From Bacteroidaceae bacterium (GTDB taxonomy: Bacteria > Bacteroidota > Bacteroidia > Bacteroidales > Barnesiellaceae_A), in the NCBI GenBank assembly GCA_017555825.1, contig JAFZFQ010000053.1, forward strand, positions 1 to 53,790: 53,790 bases of DNA, read 5' to 3'. The notes beneath the pieces were generated by a model, which did no database searches, was not told where the DNA came from, and was given only the letters and a program-made list of their open reading frames with translations. A program made the position numbers and the translations under genes. Shown here one piece after another: positions 16,521 through 26,176 of this stretch (position 1 is the stretch's first letter; each line of letters begins with the position of its first letter).

Positions 16521-17705
16521 TTACTCGACATATAGTACCAGACCCTTGAGATACTCTCCCTCGGGGTGATATATATTGACAGGGTGGTCGGCAGGTTGTG
16601 TAAGCTGGTGCAAGATGCGCACTTTGCGACCCGACTGTGCAGCAGCCGTAAAGACCGCCAAACGGAAATTCTCCTTGCTCACCACTTGCGAGCATGAGAA
16701 AGTAAAGAGAATACCACCGGGACGTATCTTCTCGAAAGCCTTGGCATTGAGCTTGCGATAACCTTGCAAGGCATTGTTGAGTACCTTGCGATGCTTGGCA
16801 AATGCAGGCGGGTCGAGAATGATGAGGTCGTAGTTGTCGCCCATCGCATCGAGATACTTGAAGGCATCTTCGGCAAAGGCTTTGTGACGAGCATCACCGG
16901 GGAAGTTCAACTCCACATTTTGACAAGTGAGGTCTATGGCCTTGGCCGAACTGTCGACCGAGTGTACCAATTCGGCACCACCACGCATGGCATAGAACGA
17001 GAAGCCACCTGTATAACAGAACATATTGAGCACTTTGCGACCACGAGAGTAGCGTTCGAGCAACGAGCGGTTTTCGCGCTGGTCTACAAAGAAGCCTGTC
17101 TTCTGACCACGCAACCAATCGACATGGAAAGTCAATCCATTCTCGGTAGCAGTATCCTCGCCTACTCCACCCAACAAGTATTCGTTTTCTTGCTCAAGAG
17201 CAGCCTTGTAGGGCAGTGTAGTCTCCGACTTATAGTATATATTGTCGAGCTTGTCGCCCATTACCTCCTTGAGCGCCTTGGCCAGGGTGTGACGGGCATA
17301 GTGCATACCGGGGCTGTGAGCTTGCATTACCGCAGTATTGCGATAAATATCGATAATGAGACCGGGCAAGTTGTCGCCCTCGCCGTGTACCAAGCGATAG
17401 GCATTATTGAAGTCGCCGTTCTCAAGGCCAAGACTGCGACGCATTTCGTAGGCAACACCCAATCGCTCGCAATAGAAGGCGTGATCTATGGCAACAGGGG
17501 TAAATGAGAGAATACGCACAGCAATGCTACCAATTTGGTAGTGTCCTACACCAACAAAGTTTCCTTGCCAATCCTCAACGGTAACAACATCACCCTCGAC
17601 GGGCTCGCCAATTACACGTTGTATAGCACCCGAGAATACCCAGGGGTGAAAACGGCGGAAAGAGTCTTCTTTGCCGGGTTTGAGTATAAATCTACTTTGT
17701 GACAT
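16521..17705 (-). CDS. RlmI-like 23S rRNA (cytosine-C5) methyltransferase
   Basis: 394 residues. The N-terminal PUA-type domain (about 1-80) opens with RFILKPGKEDSFRRFHPWVFSGAI. The Rossmann methyltransferase domain carries KTGFFVDQRENR, VLNMFCYTGGFSFYA (SAM-binding loop), HSVDSS, IILDPPAFAKH (catalytic DPPxF) and LFTFSCSQVV. This is the RlmI/RlmK-L class acting on 23S rRNA; in E. coli RlmI makes m5C1962. The exact nucleotide is assumed from homology. It starts 12 bases after rseP and is third in the dxr-rseP-rlmI unit. Confidence 0.9.
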   Translation of the reverse strand: MSQSRFILKPGKEDSFRRFHPWVFSGAIQRVIGEPVEGDVVTVEDWQGNFVGVGHYQIGSIAVRILSFTPVAIDHAFYCERLGVAYEMRRSLGLENGDFNNAYRLVHGEGDNLPGLIIDIYRNTAVMQAHSPGMHYARHTLAKALKEVMGDKLDNIYYKSETTLPYKAALEQENEYLLGGVGEDTATENGLTFHVDWLRGQKTGFFVDQRENRSLLERYSRGRKVLNMFCYTGGFSFYAMRGGAELVHSVDSSAKAIDLTCQNVELNFPGDARHKAFAEDAFKYLDAMGDNYDLIILDPPAFAKHRKVLNNALQGYRKLNAKAFEKIRPGGILFTFSCSQVVSKENFRLAVFTAAAQSGRKVRILHQLTQPADHPVNIYHPEGEYLKGLVLYVE

Positions 17706-17717
17706 AATTATCGTAGG

Positions 17718-19106
17718 TTACTTAAAGAAAAATCTAATAATATCGTTGCCATTGGCATATATGAGCAAGCCAAACAAGAGGAAGAGACCCACAGTCTGAG
17801 CTATCTCTAAGAACTTATCGCCGGGCTTGCGACGAGTTATCACCTCAAACAAGAGGAAGAGCACATGACCACCATCAAGGGCGGGAATGGGCAATATGTT
17901 CATAAAGGCAAGTATTACCGAGAGAAGAGCTGTCATGTTCCAAAACGAATACCAATCCCATGTAGGAGCAAAGAGATTACCTATAGAGCCAAATCCGCCT
18001 ATGCTACCGGCTCCCTCTTTGGTAAATATATACTTGAAGTCGCTCACATAGTAAATGAGGCGGTTGATACCAATCTCTATACCACGGGGAATTGCCTCCC
18101 AGAAATTATAATTCTTTGTTACAAAAGTATATACCTCGGCAAGAGGAGCCATAGCCGCACCTATGCGACCCAATGAGTCGGTCATTACAGAGGTAGTTAT
18201 GAGGCTATCGGCACGCATATAGGTAATATCTACCGTTTGCGACTTGTAGGGCTGCAATGCAACCGACAACTCATTGAGACTTGCCACATCGACGCTATCG
18301 ACACGCACGATCTTGTCGCCCTTTTCAATACCGGCTGCATGAGCACCCATACCCTGCTCGGTCTTGTACACCATGAGAGGAACACGATAGGTTGCAAAGC
18401 CTACGTTTTGGCTCATAATCTTGAGCATCATGCTATCGTCTATAGCCACAGCAACCTCGGCGCCATCACGGTTGACAGTTACTTCTTCGGCCTCAATAAT
18501 GGCATGCAAGGTCTCGTTGTTGAGATATTCGAGCTTCTCACCATCGGCTGCCAAGATGATATCGCCATTGCGGAAACCGCTATCCAATGCAGGTTGGCTA
18601 AACTCCATACCGGCAGTTGCATTCTCAAAGGGCAGATAGGTCTCACCCCAATGGAAAGTGATGGCCGTATAGATAACAATAGCAAGGATAAAGTTGAACA
18701 ATACACCGGCAACCATCACCAAGAGGCGTTGCCAAGCGGGTTTTGAGCGGAACTCCCAAGGCTGCATGGGTTGCTTCATCTGCTCAAGATCCATCGACTC
18801 ATCTATCATACCGGCTATCTTCACATAGCCACCAAAGGGTATCCATCCCACACCAAACTCGGTATCGGAGGGCTTTGCAGCACGCATAGGCACTTCAAAA
18901 CGGAGTTTCTCGCACACCTTAACAACGAGCGATTTAGCCTCGCGCTTGAAGCTCAAGAGAGCAAATTTGTAATCGAAAAACAAGAAGAAACGCTCTACTC
19001 TGATGCCAAACATACGAGCAAAAATGTAGTGTCCAAACTCGTGAAAAGCAACGAGTATAGAGAGACTCAGCATCAATTGCAGGGCTTTGATAATAAATGA
19101 TTCCAT
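17718..19106 (-). CDS. rseP: RseP-type site-2 intramembrane metalloprotease
   Basis: 462 residues. The zinc motif H22-E-F-G-H26 lies in the first transmembrane helix and the third ligand region NILPIPALDGGH in the C-terminal helices, both intact. Between them are two PDZ-like regions (about 180-300) with SGFRNGDIILAADG and AAGIEKGDKIVRVDS. About four transmembrane helices. M50 proteases cut anti-sigma factors and clear signal peptides inside the membrane. It lies between dxr (14 bases upstream) and the rRNA methyltransferase (12 bases downstream); dxr next to rseP is a common bacterial arrangement. No anti-sigma/sigma pair occurs in this window. Confidence 0.95.
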   Translation of the reverse strand: MESFIIKALQLMLSLSILVAFHEFGHYIFARMFGIRVERFFLFFDYKFALLSFKREAKSLVVKVCEKLRFEVPMRAAKPSDTEFGVGWIPFGGYVKIAGMIDESMDLEQMKQPMQPWEFRSKPAWQRLLVMVAGVLFNFILAIVIYTAITFHWGETYLPFENATAGMEFSQPALDSGFRNGDIILAADGEKLEYLNNETLHAIIEAEEVTVNRDGAEVAVAIDDSMMLKIMSQNVGFATYRVPLMVYKTEQGMGAHAAGIEKGDKIVRVDSVDVASLNELSVALQPYKSQTVDITYMRADSLITTSVMTDSLGRIGAAMAPLAEVYTFVTKNYNFWEAIPRGIEIGINRLIYYVSDFKYIFTKEGAGSIGGFGSIGNLFAPTWDWYSFWNMTALLSVILAFMNILPIPALDGGHVLFLLFEVITRRKPGDKFLEIAQTVGLFLLFGLLIYANGNDIIRFFFK

Positions 19107-19120
19107 ACGTTGTTATATAG

Positions 19121-20287
19121 TTATTTAAGTGTTTCGATGAAACGGCTTGCACAGTTGCGAGCCTCACTATTGGTAGCTATGTAATCGTCGAGTGTAGGCG
19201 CATCAATGAAGTCTACCGTTGCCATTGCATGTGCTACGGTCTCGGCTATCTGACAGAAACCAATGCGGTCGGCCAAGAATGCAGCTACGGCTATTTCATT
19301 GGCAGCATTCATGATACAGGGCAAGTTACCACCCTTCTCAACAGCATCGAAGGCATATTGCAAAAGCGGGAAACGCACCATATCGGGACGCTCGAATGTG
19401 AGCGTTGCATAATCGGCCAACGACAACTTGCGGTCGGTCGATACAAGTCGTTGAGGGTATGACAAGGCATAGCGAATGGGCAACTTCATGTCGGGAGTAC
19501 CCAACTGCGCCTTGACAGCACCATCGGCAAACTCGACCATCGAGTGAACGATAGATTGCGGATGCACTACAACTTCGATTTGCGAAGGAGCAACACCAAA
19601 GAGCCACTTGGCCTCAATCATCTCGAAGCCTTTGTTCATGAGAGTAGCCGAGTCGATAGTAATCTTGTTACCCATTGTCCAATTGGGATGACGCAACGCA
19701 TCGGCACGCGTAACCTTGAGCAATTGCTCTTGTGTGTGACAACGGAACGGGCCACCCGAGGCGGTGAGAATAATTTTCTCAATAGGATTGTCGCCCTCGC
19801 CCACCAGGCATTGGAAGATAGCCGAGTGCTCCGAGTCTACGGGAATAATGGGCACACGGTGCTCAATAGCCAATCGGGTAATGAGGTCGCCGGCAACAAC
19901 AAGTGTCTCCTTGTTGGCCAAGGCTATAACCTTCTTGGCTTCTATGGCGCGAATTGTAGGTAACAAACCGGCATATCCCACCATGGCAGTCACTACAACA
20001 TCTATGTCGGGCAAGGTCACAGCATCGGCAATGGCATCGGCACCGGCATACACCTTGATAGGCAAGTCGGCAAGTGCATCGCGCAACTGTGCATAATAAC
20101 GCTCATTGGCAATGATAACCACTTCGGGCTGATACTTGCGAGCCTGCTCTATAAGAAGATCTACCTGACTGTTGGCTGTAATCATATAGACCTCAAAAAG
20201 GTCGGGATAGGCATCGACTGTCTCCAATGTTTGGCGACCTATCGAACCTGTTGAGCCTAATATTGCAAGTCTTTTTTGTTGTTCCAT
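19121..20287 (-). CDS. dxr: 1-deoxy-D-xylulose 5-phosphate reductoisomerase
   Basis: 388 residues, full length. The NADPH-binding loop ILGSTGSIGRQTLE is at residues 9-22. Other conserved parts are ALANKETLVVAGD, the metal/substrate loop PVDSEHSAIFQCL, LTASGGPFR, and HPNWTMGNKITIDSATLMNKGFE. It converts DXP to MEP, the committed step of the MEP isoprenoid pathway, in the cytoplasm. First gene of a minus-strand operon with rseP and the RlmI-like gene. A TACTTTTG promoter element is about 35 bases upstream. Confidence 0.97.
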   Translation of the reverse strand: MEQQKRLAILGSTGSIGRQTLETVDAYPDLFEVYMITANSQVDLLIEQARKYQPEVVIIANERYYAQLRDALADLPIKVYAGADAIADAVTLPDIDVVVTAMVGYAGLLPTIRAIEAKKVIALANKETLVVAGDLITRLAIEHRVPIIPVDSEHSAIFQCLVGEGDNPIEKIILTASGGPFRCHTQEQLLKVTRADALRHPNWTMGNKITIDSATLMNKGFEMIEAKWLFGVAPSQIEVVVHPQSIVHSMVEFADGAVKAQLGTPDMKLPIRYALSYPQRLVSTDRKLSLADYATLTFERPDMVRFPLLQYAFDAVEKGGNLPCIMNAANEIAVAAFLADRIGFCQIAETVAHAMATVDFIDAPTLDDYIATNSEARNCASRFIETLK

Positions 20288-20321
20288 GTTGTTATGCGTT
20301 GTGCTTATTCGTTACAAACTA

Positions 20322-20329
20322 CAAAAGTA
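20322..20329 (-). promoter_or_regulatory. Bacteroidota -7 promoter element for the dxr operon
   Basis: TACTTTTG on the minus strand, a full TAnnTTTG match, about 35 bases before the dxr ATG. A TTTG lies about 22 bases further upstream. Confidence 0.6.
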
Positions 20330-20680
20330 CGCAAAATTTTCGGTATAACCACAAAGAACAGACCGAGTAAGGCCTCTTTTAGAAAAGTTTATAATATTGG
20401 GCGATAAAAAGCCGCAAAAGTGGCTATAGAAAGCACATAGACATAAAAAAATTGATTGCCTCGCGACAACCAATCTTTGTTAACCTTAATCTTAATCTAA
20501 TACTATGAAAAACACTCGGCAAAGATAAGAAAAATAGAGCAAAAAGAGAAATTCTAAAAGAAAAGCAGCTTGAAAATTTAACTTATTTAACAAAACCAGG
20601 TTTTTGATTTGCAATTTCAAACATAAAACGGTATTTTTATAAAACGCAAAACACACTTTATATCGCCCGACAATGTGAAA

Positions 20681-20712
20681 AACCGTCGGTACAGCGAGCT
20701 ATACCGACGGTT
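20681..20712 (-). terminator. Terminator of clpB
   Basis: Perfect 11-base stem (AACCGTCGGTA with TACCGACGGTT) around a 10-base loop, followed on the minus strand by TTTTTC. It is about 20 bases past the clpB stop. Confidence 0.85.
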
Positions 20713-20734
20713 GAAGATAGAGTTGTATAAACTA

Positions 20735-23323
20735 TCAATTGCTGAATGTCAATTTTTCATCTTGCACATCTACCACAACAGGGCGTGTATTGTCGAGCCT
20801 TCCCGATAGTAGTTGCTTGGAAAGTTCGTTGAGTAACAGTCTCTGTATAACACGCTTGACCGGACGCGCACCAAACTCAGGGTCATATCCCTCGCTCGAC
20901 AAGAGCGCCATCGCCTCGGGGGTGACTTGTAGTTGCACACCGTTCTTGGCAAGCATGCGACACACGCCCTCAATCTGCATCTGTACTATTACCTGTATCT
21001 CACTACTGCTCAGCGGTGTAAACATAATAGTCTCGTCGATACGGTTGAGAAACTCGGGGCGAATAGTCTGCTTGAGCATTGCCAATACAGCATCGCGAGT
21101 GTTGTCGATAACTTGCTCACGATTGTCGGGGGTCAAGTGCGAGAAGTTGTCGCGTATGAGTTGCGAACCCATATTAGAGGTCATGATGATAATCGTATTC
21201 TTGAAGTTGACCAAACGGCCCTTGTTGTCGGTGAGACGACCGTCGTCGAGGACTTGCAACAAAACATTGAATATATCGGGGTGTGCCTTCTCAATCTCAT
21301 CGAATAAGACCACCGAATAGGGTTTGCGACGGATGGCCTCGGTGAGTTGTCCACCCTCATCGTAACCCACATATCCGGGAGGCGAGCCTATGAGTCGTGT
21401 AGCGCTGAATTTTTCTTGATACTCGCTCATATCAATGCGTGTAAGCATATTTTCGTCGTCAAAGAGATACTCGGCCAATGCCTTGGCAAGCTCGGTCTTA
21501 CCCACACCGGTAGTACCCAAGAAGATAAACGAACCAATAGGGCGACGAGGGTCGTTGAGGCCGGCACGACTGCGACGAACGGCATCGGATATGGCTCGTA
21601 TAGCATCGTCTTGTCCTACCACGCGACGATGCAATTCCTCTTCGAGATGCAGCAATTTCTCGCGCTCACTCTGCATCATTTTGCTCACAGGTATACCTGT
21701 CCAACGCGACACGATGTCGGCTATATCTTCGGCATCGACCTCTTCTTTAATCATAGCCTTGTCGCCCTGCATTTGGTGCAGACGAGTCTGTATCTCGGCA
21801 ATCTCGTCTTCCTTTTGTTTTATCTTGGCATATCGTATTTCGGCCACTCGACCATAGTCGCCTTCACGCTCGGCACGGTCGGCTTCAAACCGAAGGTTTT
21901 CTATATCTATCTTATTCTGCTGAATGCGATTGAGCAACTCTTTCTCGGCCTTCCATTTTGCCTGCAAGCGAGTCTCCTCCTCGCGCAAGTCGGCAATTTC
22001 GCGACCGAGAGAGTCGAGTTTATCCTTGTCATTCTCGCGTTTTATTGCCTCGCGCTCAATCTCCAATTGCTTGAGTTTGCGGCTTATCTCATCGAGCGAC
22101 TCGGGAACAGAGTCCACCTCCAGGCGCAACTTGGCAGCCGCCTCGTCCATGAGGTCGATAGCCTTGTCGGGCAAGAAACGGTCGGTAATGTAGCGTTGCG
22201 ACAATTGCACTGCGGCAATGATGGCATCGTCTTTGATACGCACCTTGTGATGGTTTTCGTATCGCTCTTTAAGTCCACGCAGGATAGATATCGTGCTCAA
22301 CTCATCGGGCTCGTTTACCATAACAATTTGGAAACGACGCTCAAGCGCCTTGTCCTTCTCAAAGTATTTTTGATACTCATTGAGCGTAGTAGCACCTATC
22401 GATCGCAACTCTCCACGCGCCAGGGCCGGCTTGAGAATATTGGCAGCATCCATTGCACCCTCGCCCTTGCCGGCGCCCACCAAAGTATGTATCTCATCGA
22501 TGAAAAGAATTATCTCGCCATTGGCCTCAATCACCTCATTGACAACAGCTTTTAGTCGCTCCTCAAACTCTCCTTTATACTTAGCTCCCGCCACAAGCGC
22601 ACCCATATCAAGCGAGAAAATTTGTTTAGTCTTGAGGTTTTCGGGTACGTCGCCACGCACGATGCGATGCGCAAGTCCCTCGGCTATAGCCGTCTTACCT
22701 GTACCCGGCTCGCCTATGAGAATGGGGTTGTTCTTGGTGCGACGGCTCAATATTTGCAATACACGACGTATCTCGTCATCGCGACCTATCACGGGGTCTA
22801 ACTTACCGGTGCGGGCACGCTCGTTGAGGTTGATAGCATATTTCGACAGTGCATTGTAGCTACCCTCGGCACTCTGGTCGGCCACGCTCTTGCCTCGACG
22901 CAGCTCGTCGATTGCTGCACCGAGTTCCTTCTCGGTCACGCCGGCATCTTTGAGGTAGGTAGAAGCCTCGCTCTTAACGAGAAAGAGAGCCATCAACAGC
23001 GACTCAAGAGCCACAAAACGGTCGCCTCGTTGAGTCGAATAGTCCGACGCACGTTGCAACACCTTATTGGCATCGCTACTCAAATAGGGCTCGCCACCAC
23101 TCACACGGGGTTGTGAGGCAATAGAGCGGTCGCACCACTGCGTGAGCGACTGTTTAGAAACACCTAACTTCTGGAAGATAAAATCGACCAAACTATCGCC
23201 CACCTCGATTGTGGCACGCAACAGATGCACGGGCTCTACCGCTTGGCTACCGCCACGAGTGGTGTAATCGACGGCTTTTTGAATGGCCTCTTGCGACTTG
23301 ATAGTGAAATTGTTGAAATTCAT
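20735..23323 (-). CDS. clpB: ClpB protein disaggregase
   Basis: 862 residues, full length for ClpB. The N-terminal double Clp repeat domain spans about 1-145. AAA1 has Walker [18 protein letters not shown] and Walker [17 protein letters not shown] long coiled-coil middle domain (about 410-525, rich in E/K/R/L) distinguishes ClpB from ClpA/ClpC. AAA2 has Walker [17 protein letters not shown] and [13 protein letters not shown]. It is a hexameric ATP-driven chaperone that resolubilises aggregates with DnaK. It has a good ribosome-binding site (AAGGAG 8-9 bases before ATG), unusual in this window. A CATCG/CGATG hairpin (23364-23380) sits in the leader. No sigma-type promoter could be assigned with confidence. 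Confidence 0.97.
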   Translation of the reverse strand: MNFNNFTIKSQEAIQKAVDYTTRGGSQAVEPVHLLRATIEVGDSLVDFIFQKLGVSKQSLTQWCDRSIASQPRVSGGEPYLSSDANKVLQRASDYSTQRGDRFVALESLLMALFLVKSEASTYLKDAGVTEKELGAAIDELRRGKSVADQSAEGSYNALSKYAINLNERARTGKLDPVIGRDDEIRRVLQILSRRTKNNPILIGEPGTGKTAIAEGLAHRIVRGDVPENLKTKQIFSLDMGALVAGAKYKGEFEERLKAVVNEVIEANGEIILFIDEIHTLVGAGKGEGAMDAANILKPALARGELRSIGATTLNEYQKYFEKDKALERRFQIVMVNEPDELSTISILRGLKERYENHHKVRIKDDAIIAAVQLSQRYITDRFLPDKAIDLMDEAAAKLRLEVDSVPESLDEISRKLKQLEIEREAIKRENDKDKLDSLGREIADLREEETRLQAKWKAEKELLNRIQQNKIDIENLRFEADRAEREGDYGRVAEIRYAKIKQKEDEIAEIQTRLHQMQGDKAMIKEEVDAEDIADIVSRWTGIPVSKMMQSEREKLLHLEEELHRRVVGQDDAIRAISDAVRRSRAGLNDPRRPIGSFIFLGTTGVGKTELAKALAEYLFDDENMLTRIDMSEYQEKFSATRLIGSPPGYVGYDEGGQLTEAIRRKPYSVVLFDEIEKAHPDIFNVLLQVLDDGRLTDNKGRLVNFKNTIIIMTSNMGSQLIRDNFSHLTPDNREQVIDNTRDAVLAMLKQTIRPEFLNRIDETIMFTPLSSSEIQVIVQMQIEGVCRMLAKNGVQLQVTPEAMALLSSEGYDPEFGARPVKRVIQRLLLNELSKQLLSGRLDNTRPVVVDVQDEKLTFSN

Positions 23324-23555
23324 CTTTATATCTCCTTTCTTTATCTCTACATTAAATTAAACACATCGCAAGCAACGATGTTCGCCAAGATAAAATCAAA
23401 AGAGATACCACAGCACAAATTACGACAGAAAGTCATGTAAACCAATAGATTACAAGACATTTTTGCAGTACAACAAGTCATTTTGTCACATCAATAGCAT
23501 AGAAATATCGACAATATTGCTTACCTTAGCACCTCGTAACAAACAACCTATAAGT

Positions 23556-24158
23556 ATGAAGAAAATTTACTACGCCTTACTTCTATTATTGTGCATCGGA
23601 TGTAGCAATACAAAAACCCCTCGCGAAGGTGACATCATTTTCCAAACTGCAAACAATGAGCAATCGGCTCTCTTGGGCCACCTATCACAATCGCCCATCA
23701 CACACTGCGGTGTGATAGTCGAGCACGATAGCACGCTGTGTGTGTTGCATGTAGACAACACTGTTCGACTCACTCCATTGCACACATTCATACGCCACGG
23801 TGCCAAGGGTGAATATACCCTCATGCGCGCTACCGACAAGGATGTGAAGATAGATTACAAGAAATATATGCTTGCCGAGTATGACCAACAAATGCTTATG
23901 GGTAACAACCGATACTACAGCTCGGAGCTGGTTTACGACATCTACAAGAATGACCTGGGTATAGAGTTGTGCCAACCTCGCCCCATAGGCGAATACAATA
24001 TAAACGGTGTAGTAGAGGTGTTGCAAGCTCGATATATAAAACCCCATCAACCCATAGTAACACCAGCCGACCTCTACAACTCGGAGATACTCAAGAGCTA
24101 CAAAACAACCGAGCAGGTAGAAAAAGAGAAGCTAATAAAGAAGAAACACAACCAATAA
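23556..24158 (+). CDS. YiiX-like permuted NlpC/P60 (papain-like) lipoprotein, catalytic Cys position is Ser
   Basis: 200 residues from ATG 23556. The frame is open 31 codons upstream, but only this start gives the signal MKKIYYALLLLLCIGC with lipidation Cys16. The YiiX/YebB signature is visible: REGDIIFQT, SALLGHLSQSPITHCGVIVE with the His (H50), the TPLHTFI strand, and YYSSELVYDIY. In related proteins I recall the last motif as YCSEL, with Cys as nucleophile; here the codons give S122-S123. The protein may thus be a non-enzymatic or altered member. The C-terminus is Lys/Glu-rich. Family members are peptidase- or amidase-like, with poorly known substrates. Divergent from clpB, convergent with aguB. 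Confidence 0.82.
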   Translation: MKKIYYALLLLLCIGCSNTKTPREGDIIFQTANNEQSALLGHLSQSPITHCGVIVEHDSTLCVLHVDNTVRLTPLHTFIRHGAKGEYTLMRATDKDVKIDYKKYMLAEYDQQMLMGNNRYYSSELVYDIYKNDLGIELCQPRPIGEYNINGVVEVLQARYIKPHQPIVTPADLYNSEILKSYKTTEQVEKEKLIKKKHNQ

Positions 24159-24168
24159 TACCACACAA

Positions 24169-24207
24169 AAAAAACTGTGTCAAATGAAAAATTTGACACA
24201 GTTTTTT
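24169..24207. terminator. Bidirectional terminator between the YiiX-like gene and aguB
   Basis: 17-base perfect stem (AAAAAACTGTGTCAAAT with its complement) and 5-base loop, T-run on either strand. It is placed between two convergent genes. Confidence 0.9.
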
Positions 24208-24235
24208 TTATCTATTGCATACATTGGGTTACATA

Positions 24236-25123
24236 TCAGTCTCTGAAGCGCTTGACAATATCGCCATAATTCTCTATACGACGGTCGCGCAAGAAGGGCC
24301 ACCAGCGACGCACATGCTCACTACGTTGCATATCGACCTCTACCACTGTTGTGCAGGAAGCATTGTCGGGTGCGAGGAAAATGAGTTCGCCTTGCGGGCC
24401 TGCAACAAAACTGTGACCCCAGAATTGTATGCCACGAGTTTGACCCGAAGGATCGGGCTCATGACCCACACGATTTACGGTGATAACGGGTAATCCGTTG
24501 GCAACGGCATGACCACGTTGCACAGTCTCCCAAGCGCCTTGTTGGCGAGCCTTCTCGGCATCGGTATCGCTACTCTCCCAGCCTATTGCTGTAGGATAGA
24601 TGAGCAACTCGGCACCACGCAAAGCCATGAGGCGGGCTGCCTCGGGATACCATTGATCCCAGCACACCAATACACCCAATTTACCCAACGAAGTGTTGAT
24701 AGGCTCAAAGCCCAAGTCGCCCGGAGTGAAGTAGAACTTCTCATAATAGGCCGGATCGTCGGGGATGTGCATCTTGCGATATTTTCCTGCCATAGAGCCA
24801 TCGCTATCAAACACGACGGCCGTATTGTGATACAAACCCGGAGCACGACGCTCAAAGAGCGAAGTAACCAATACCACACCACAATCGCGTGCTATCGCGC
24901 TGTAAAAGTCGGTAGAAGGGCCGGGAATGGGCTCGGCAAGATCAAAGAGGTCGGTATTCTCGGTCTGGCAAAAGTAGAGCGAGTTGTGCAACTCTTGCAA
25001 TACGACGAGTTGTGCTCCTTGCTCGGCACAACGCTCTATACCGGCACGCAACGATGCTTTATTTTGTTCTATATCGGCAGTGTTACTTTGTTGTACAATG
25101 CCCACTTTCAATATTTTGCTCAT
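24236..25123 (-). CDS. aguB: N-carbamoylputrescine amidase
   Basis: 295 residues, nitrilase superfamily. The catalytic triad is visible as E44 (LQELHNS), K117 (GKYRKMHIPDD) and C154 (VLVCWDQWYPEAAR). The DQWYPE context and the LYFCQTE segment are those of plant/bacterial N-carbamoylputrescine amidases rather than other nitrilases. It hydrolyses N-carbamoylputrescine to putrescine, carbon dioxide and ammonia in the cytoplasm. It lies 15 bases after the agmatine deiminase gene that supplies its substrate. No arginine decarboxylase gene is in the window, so the source of agmatine is elsewhere or external. Confidence 0.95.
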   Translation of the reverse strand: MSKILKVGIVQQSNTADIEQNKASLRAGIERCAEQGAQLVVLQELHNSLYFCQTENTDLFDLAEPIPGPSTDFYSAIARDCGVVLVTSLFERRAPGLYHNTAVVFDSDGSMAGKYRKMHIPDDPAYYEKFYFTPGDLGFEPINTSLGKLGVLVCWDQWYPEAARLMALRGAELLIYPTAIGWESSDTDAEKARQQGAWETVQRGHAVANGLPVITVNRVGHEPDPSGQTRGIQFWGHSFVAGPQGELIFLAPDNASCTTVVEVDMQRSEHVRRWWPFLRDRRIENYGDIVKRFRD

Positions 25124-25138
25124 AATCTTGGTATTTTT

Positions 25139-26176
25139 TTATTCAATCACATTCAACGGGTATTGCATTGTCACGCAGTGCAATGAGCCGTGTTGTTTTA
25201 TCAACGCTTGGCAGTCTACACCTACTACCTCACGACCCGGGAAGGCCTCGGCAATAACTCGCGCAGCCTCGTCGTCGAGAGCCGGCACACCGTAAGTAGG
25301 ATATAACACTGCATCGTTCATAATGAGGAAGTTGGCATAGGTTGCAGGGAGTCGCTCACCATCTTCGTCATAGGCGACTTGTGCCATAGGCAATGCCAAG
25401 AGACGATAGGGCTTGCCATCGAGCGTAGTAAACGATTGCAACTGACGCTCCATTGCTTGCAATGCCTCATAGTGCTCGTCAGACTCATCATCGCAACGCA
25501 CATATAGGATAGTGTTGTCGGGAGCCAGGCGCGCCAAGGTATCAATGTGGCTATCGGTATCGTCGCCAGCCAAGTAGCCATGGTCAAGCCACAGAATTTG
25601 CTTCAATCCGAATGCATCGCTTAGGTATTGCTCAATCTCCTCACGACCCCACTCGCCATTGCGATTGGGTGATAGCAGACACTCGCTCGTTGTGAGCATC
25701 GTGCCACAGCCATCGCTCTCGATAGAGCCACCCTCAATGATGAAATTGAGGCGGTTTTCGTAGCGCGCCTTCAACACACCTTGGTTGTTGAGTTGCGAGG
25801 TAATGAGGTTGTCGTAACAAGCGGCAAACTTCAGTCCCCAGCCATTAAAGGCAAAGTCATACACAACCGGCTCACCATCGGCATAGACAGTGATACCGCC
25901 ATGATCGCGAGCCCAAGTATCATTGCTGTTGCACTCTACAATACGCACATTGCTCATATTGGCTACATTGGCAATACGGGCACGCACATGCTCGGGTTCG
26001 GGTGTAACGATAAGCAAGAGTTGTCGTGCAGCAATCTCGCGAGCGAGATTTACAAAGCACTCTTCTACCTCGTCGAGCATATATGCCCAATCGGTATTTT
26101 TATGAGGCCAAGTGAGTTGTATGGCACTCTGCGGAGCCCATTCGGCGGGCAGTATGATATTACTTTTTATCATCAT
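25139..26176 (-). CDS. aguA: Agmatine deiminase
   Basis: 345 residues, peptidyl-arginine-deiminase-like fold. It has LPAEWAPQSAIQLTWPHKNTDW at the N-terminus, the substrate loop NDTWARDHGG, IEGGSIESDG, DDTDSHIDTLARL (catalytic His), and the nucleophile C334 in HGSLHCVTMQYP. It converts agmatine to N-carbamoylputrescine plus ammonia. Its start overlaps the end of the DUF2148 gene by 17 bases and it is followed directly by aguB, so the three are translated from one message. A second Met at residue 2 could be the real start, with no functional difference. Confidence 0.95.
   Translation of the reverse strand: MMIKSNIILPAEWAPQSAIQLTWPHKNTDWAYMLDEVEECFVNLAREIAARQLLLIVTPEPEHVRARIANVANMSNVRIVECNSNDTWARDHGGITVYADGEPVVYDFAFNGWGLKFAACYDNLITSQLNNQGVLKARYENRLNFIIEGGSIESDGCGTMLTTSECLLSPNRNGEWGREEIEQYLSDAFGLKQILWLDHGYLAGDDTDSHIDTLARLAPDNTILYVRCDDESDEHYEALQAMERQLQSFTTLDGKPYRLLALPMAQVAYDEDGERLPATYANFLIMNDAVLYPTYGVPALDDEAARVIAEAFPGREVVGVDCQALIKQHGSLHCVTMQYPLNVIE

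Larger units (their letters stand above)
20288..20734. other. 447-base intergenic region between clpB and dxr
   Basis: It holds the dxr promoter (20322-20329) at one end and the clpB terminator (20681-20712) at the other. The middle is AT-rich with no gene of normal size. One curiosity is a plus-strand AATCTTTG (20472-20479, one mismatch to TAnnTTTG), followed by a TTAATCTTAATCTAATACT leader and a 7-codon frame (ATG 20505, stop 20526-20528). Confidence 0.7.

Noticed and set aside
21347-22555. 402-codon open frame on plus within clpB
   Set aside because: Opposite strand of an unquestionable clpB; low stop frequency is a by-product of codon use.
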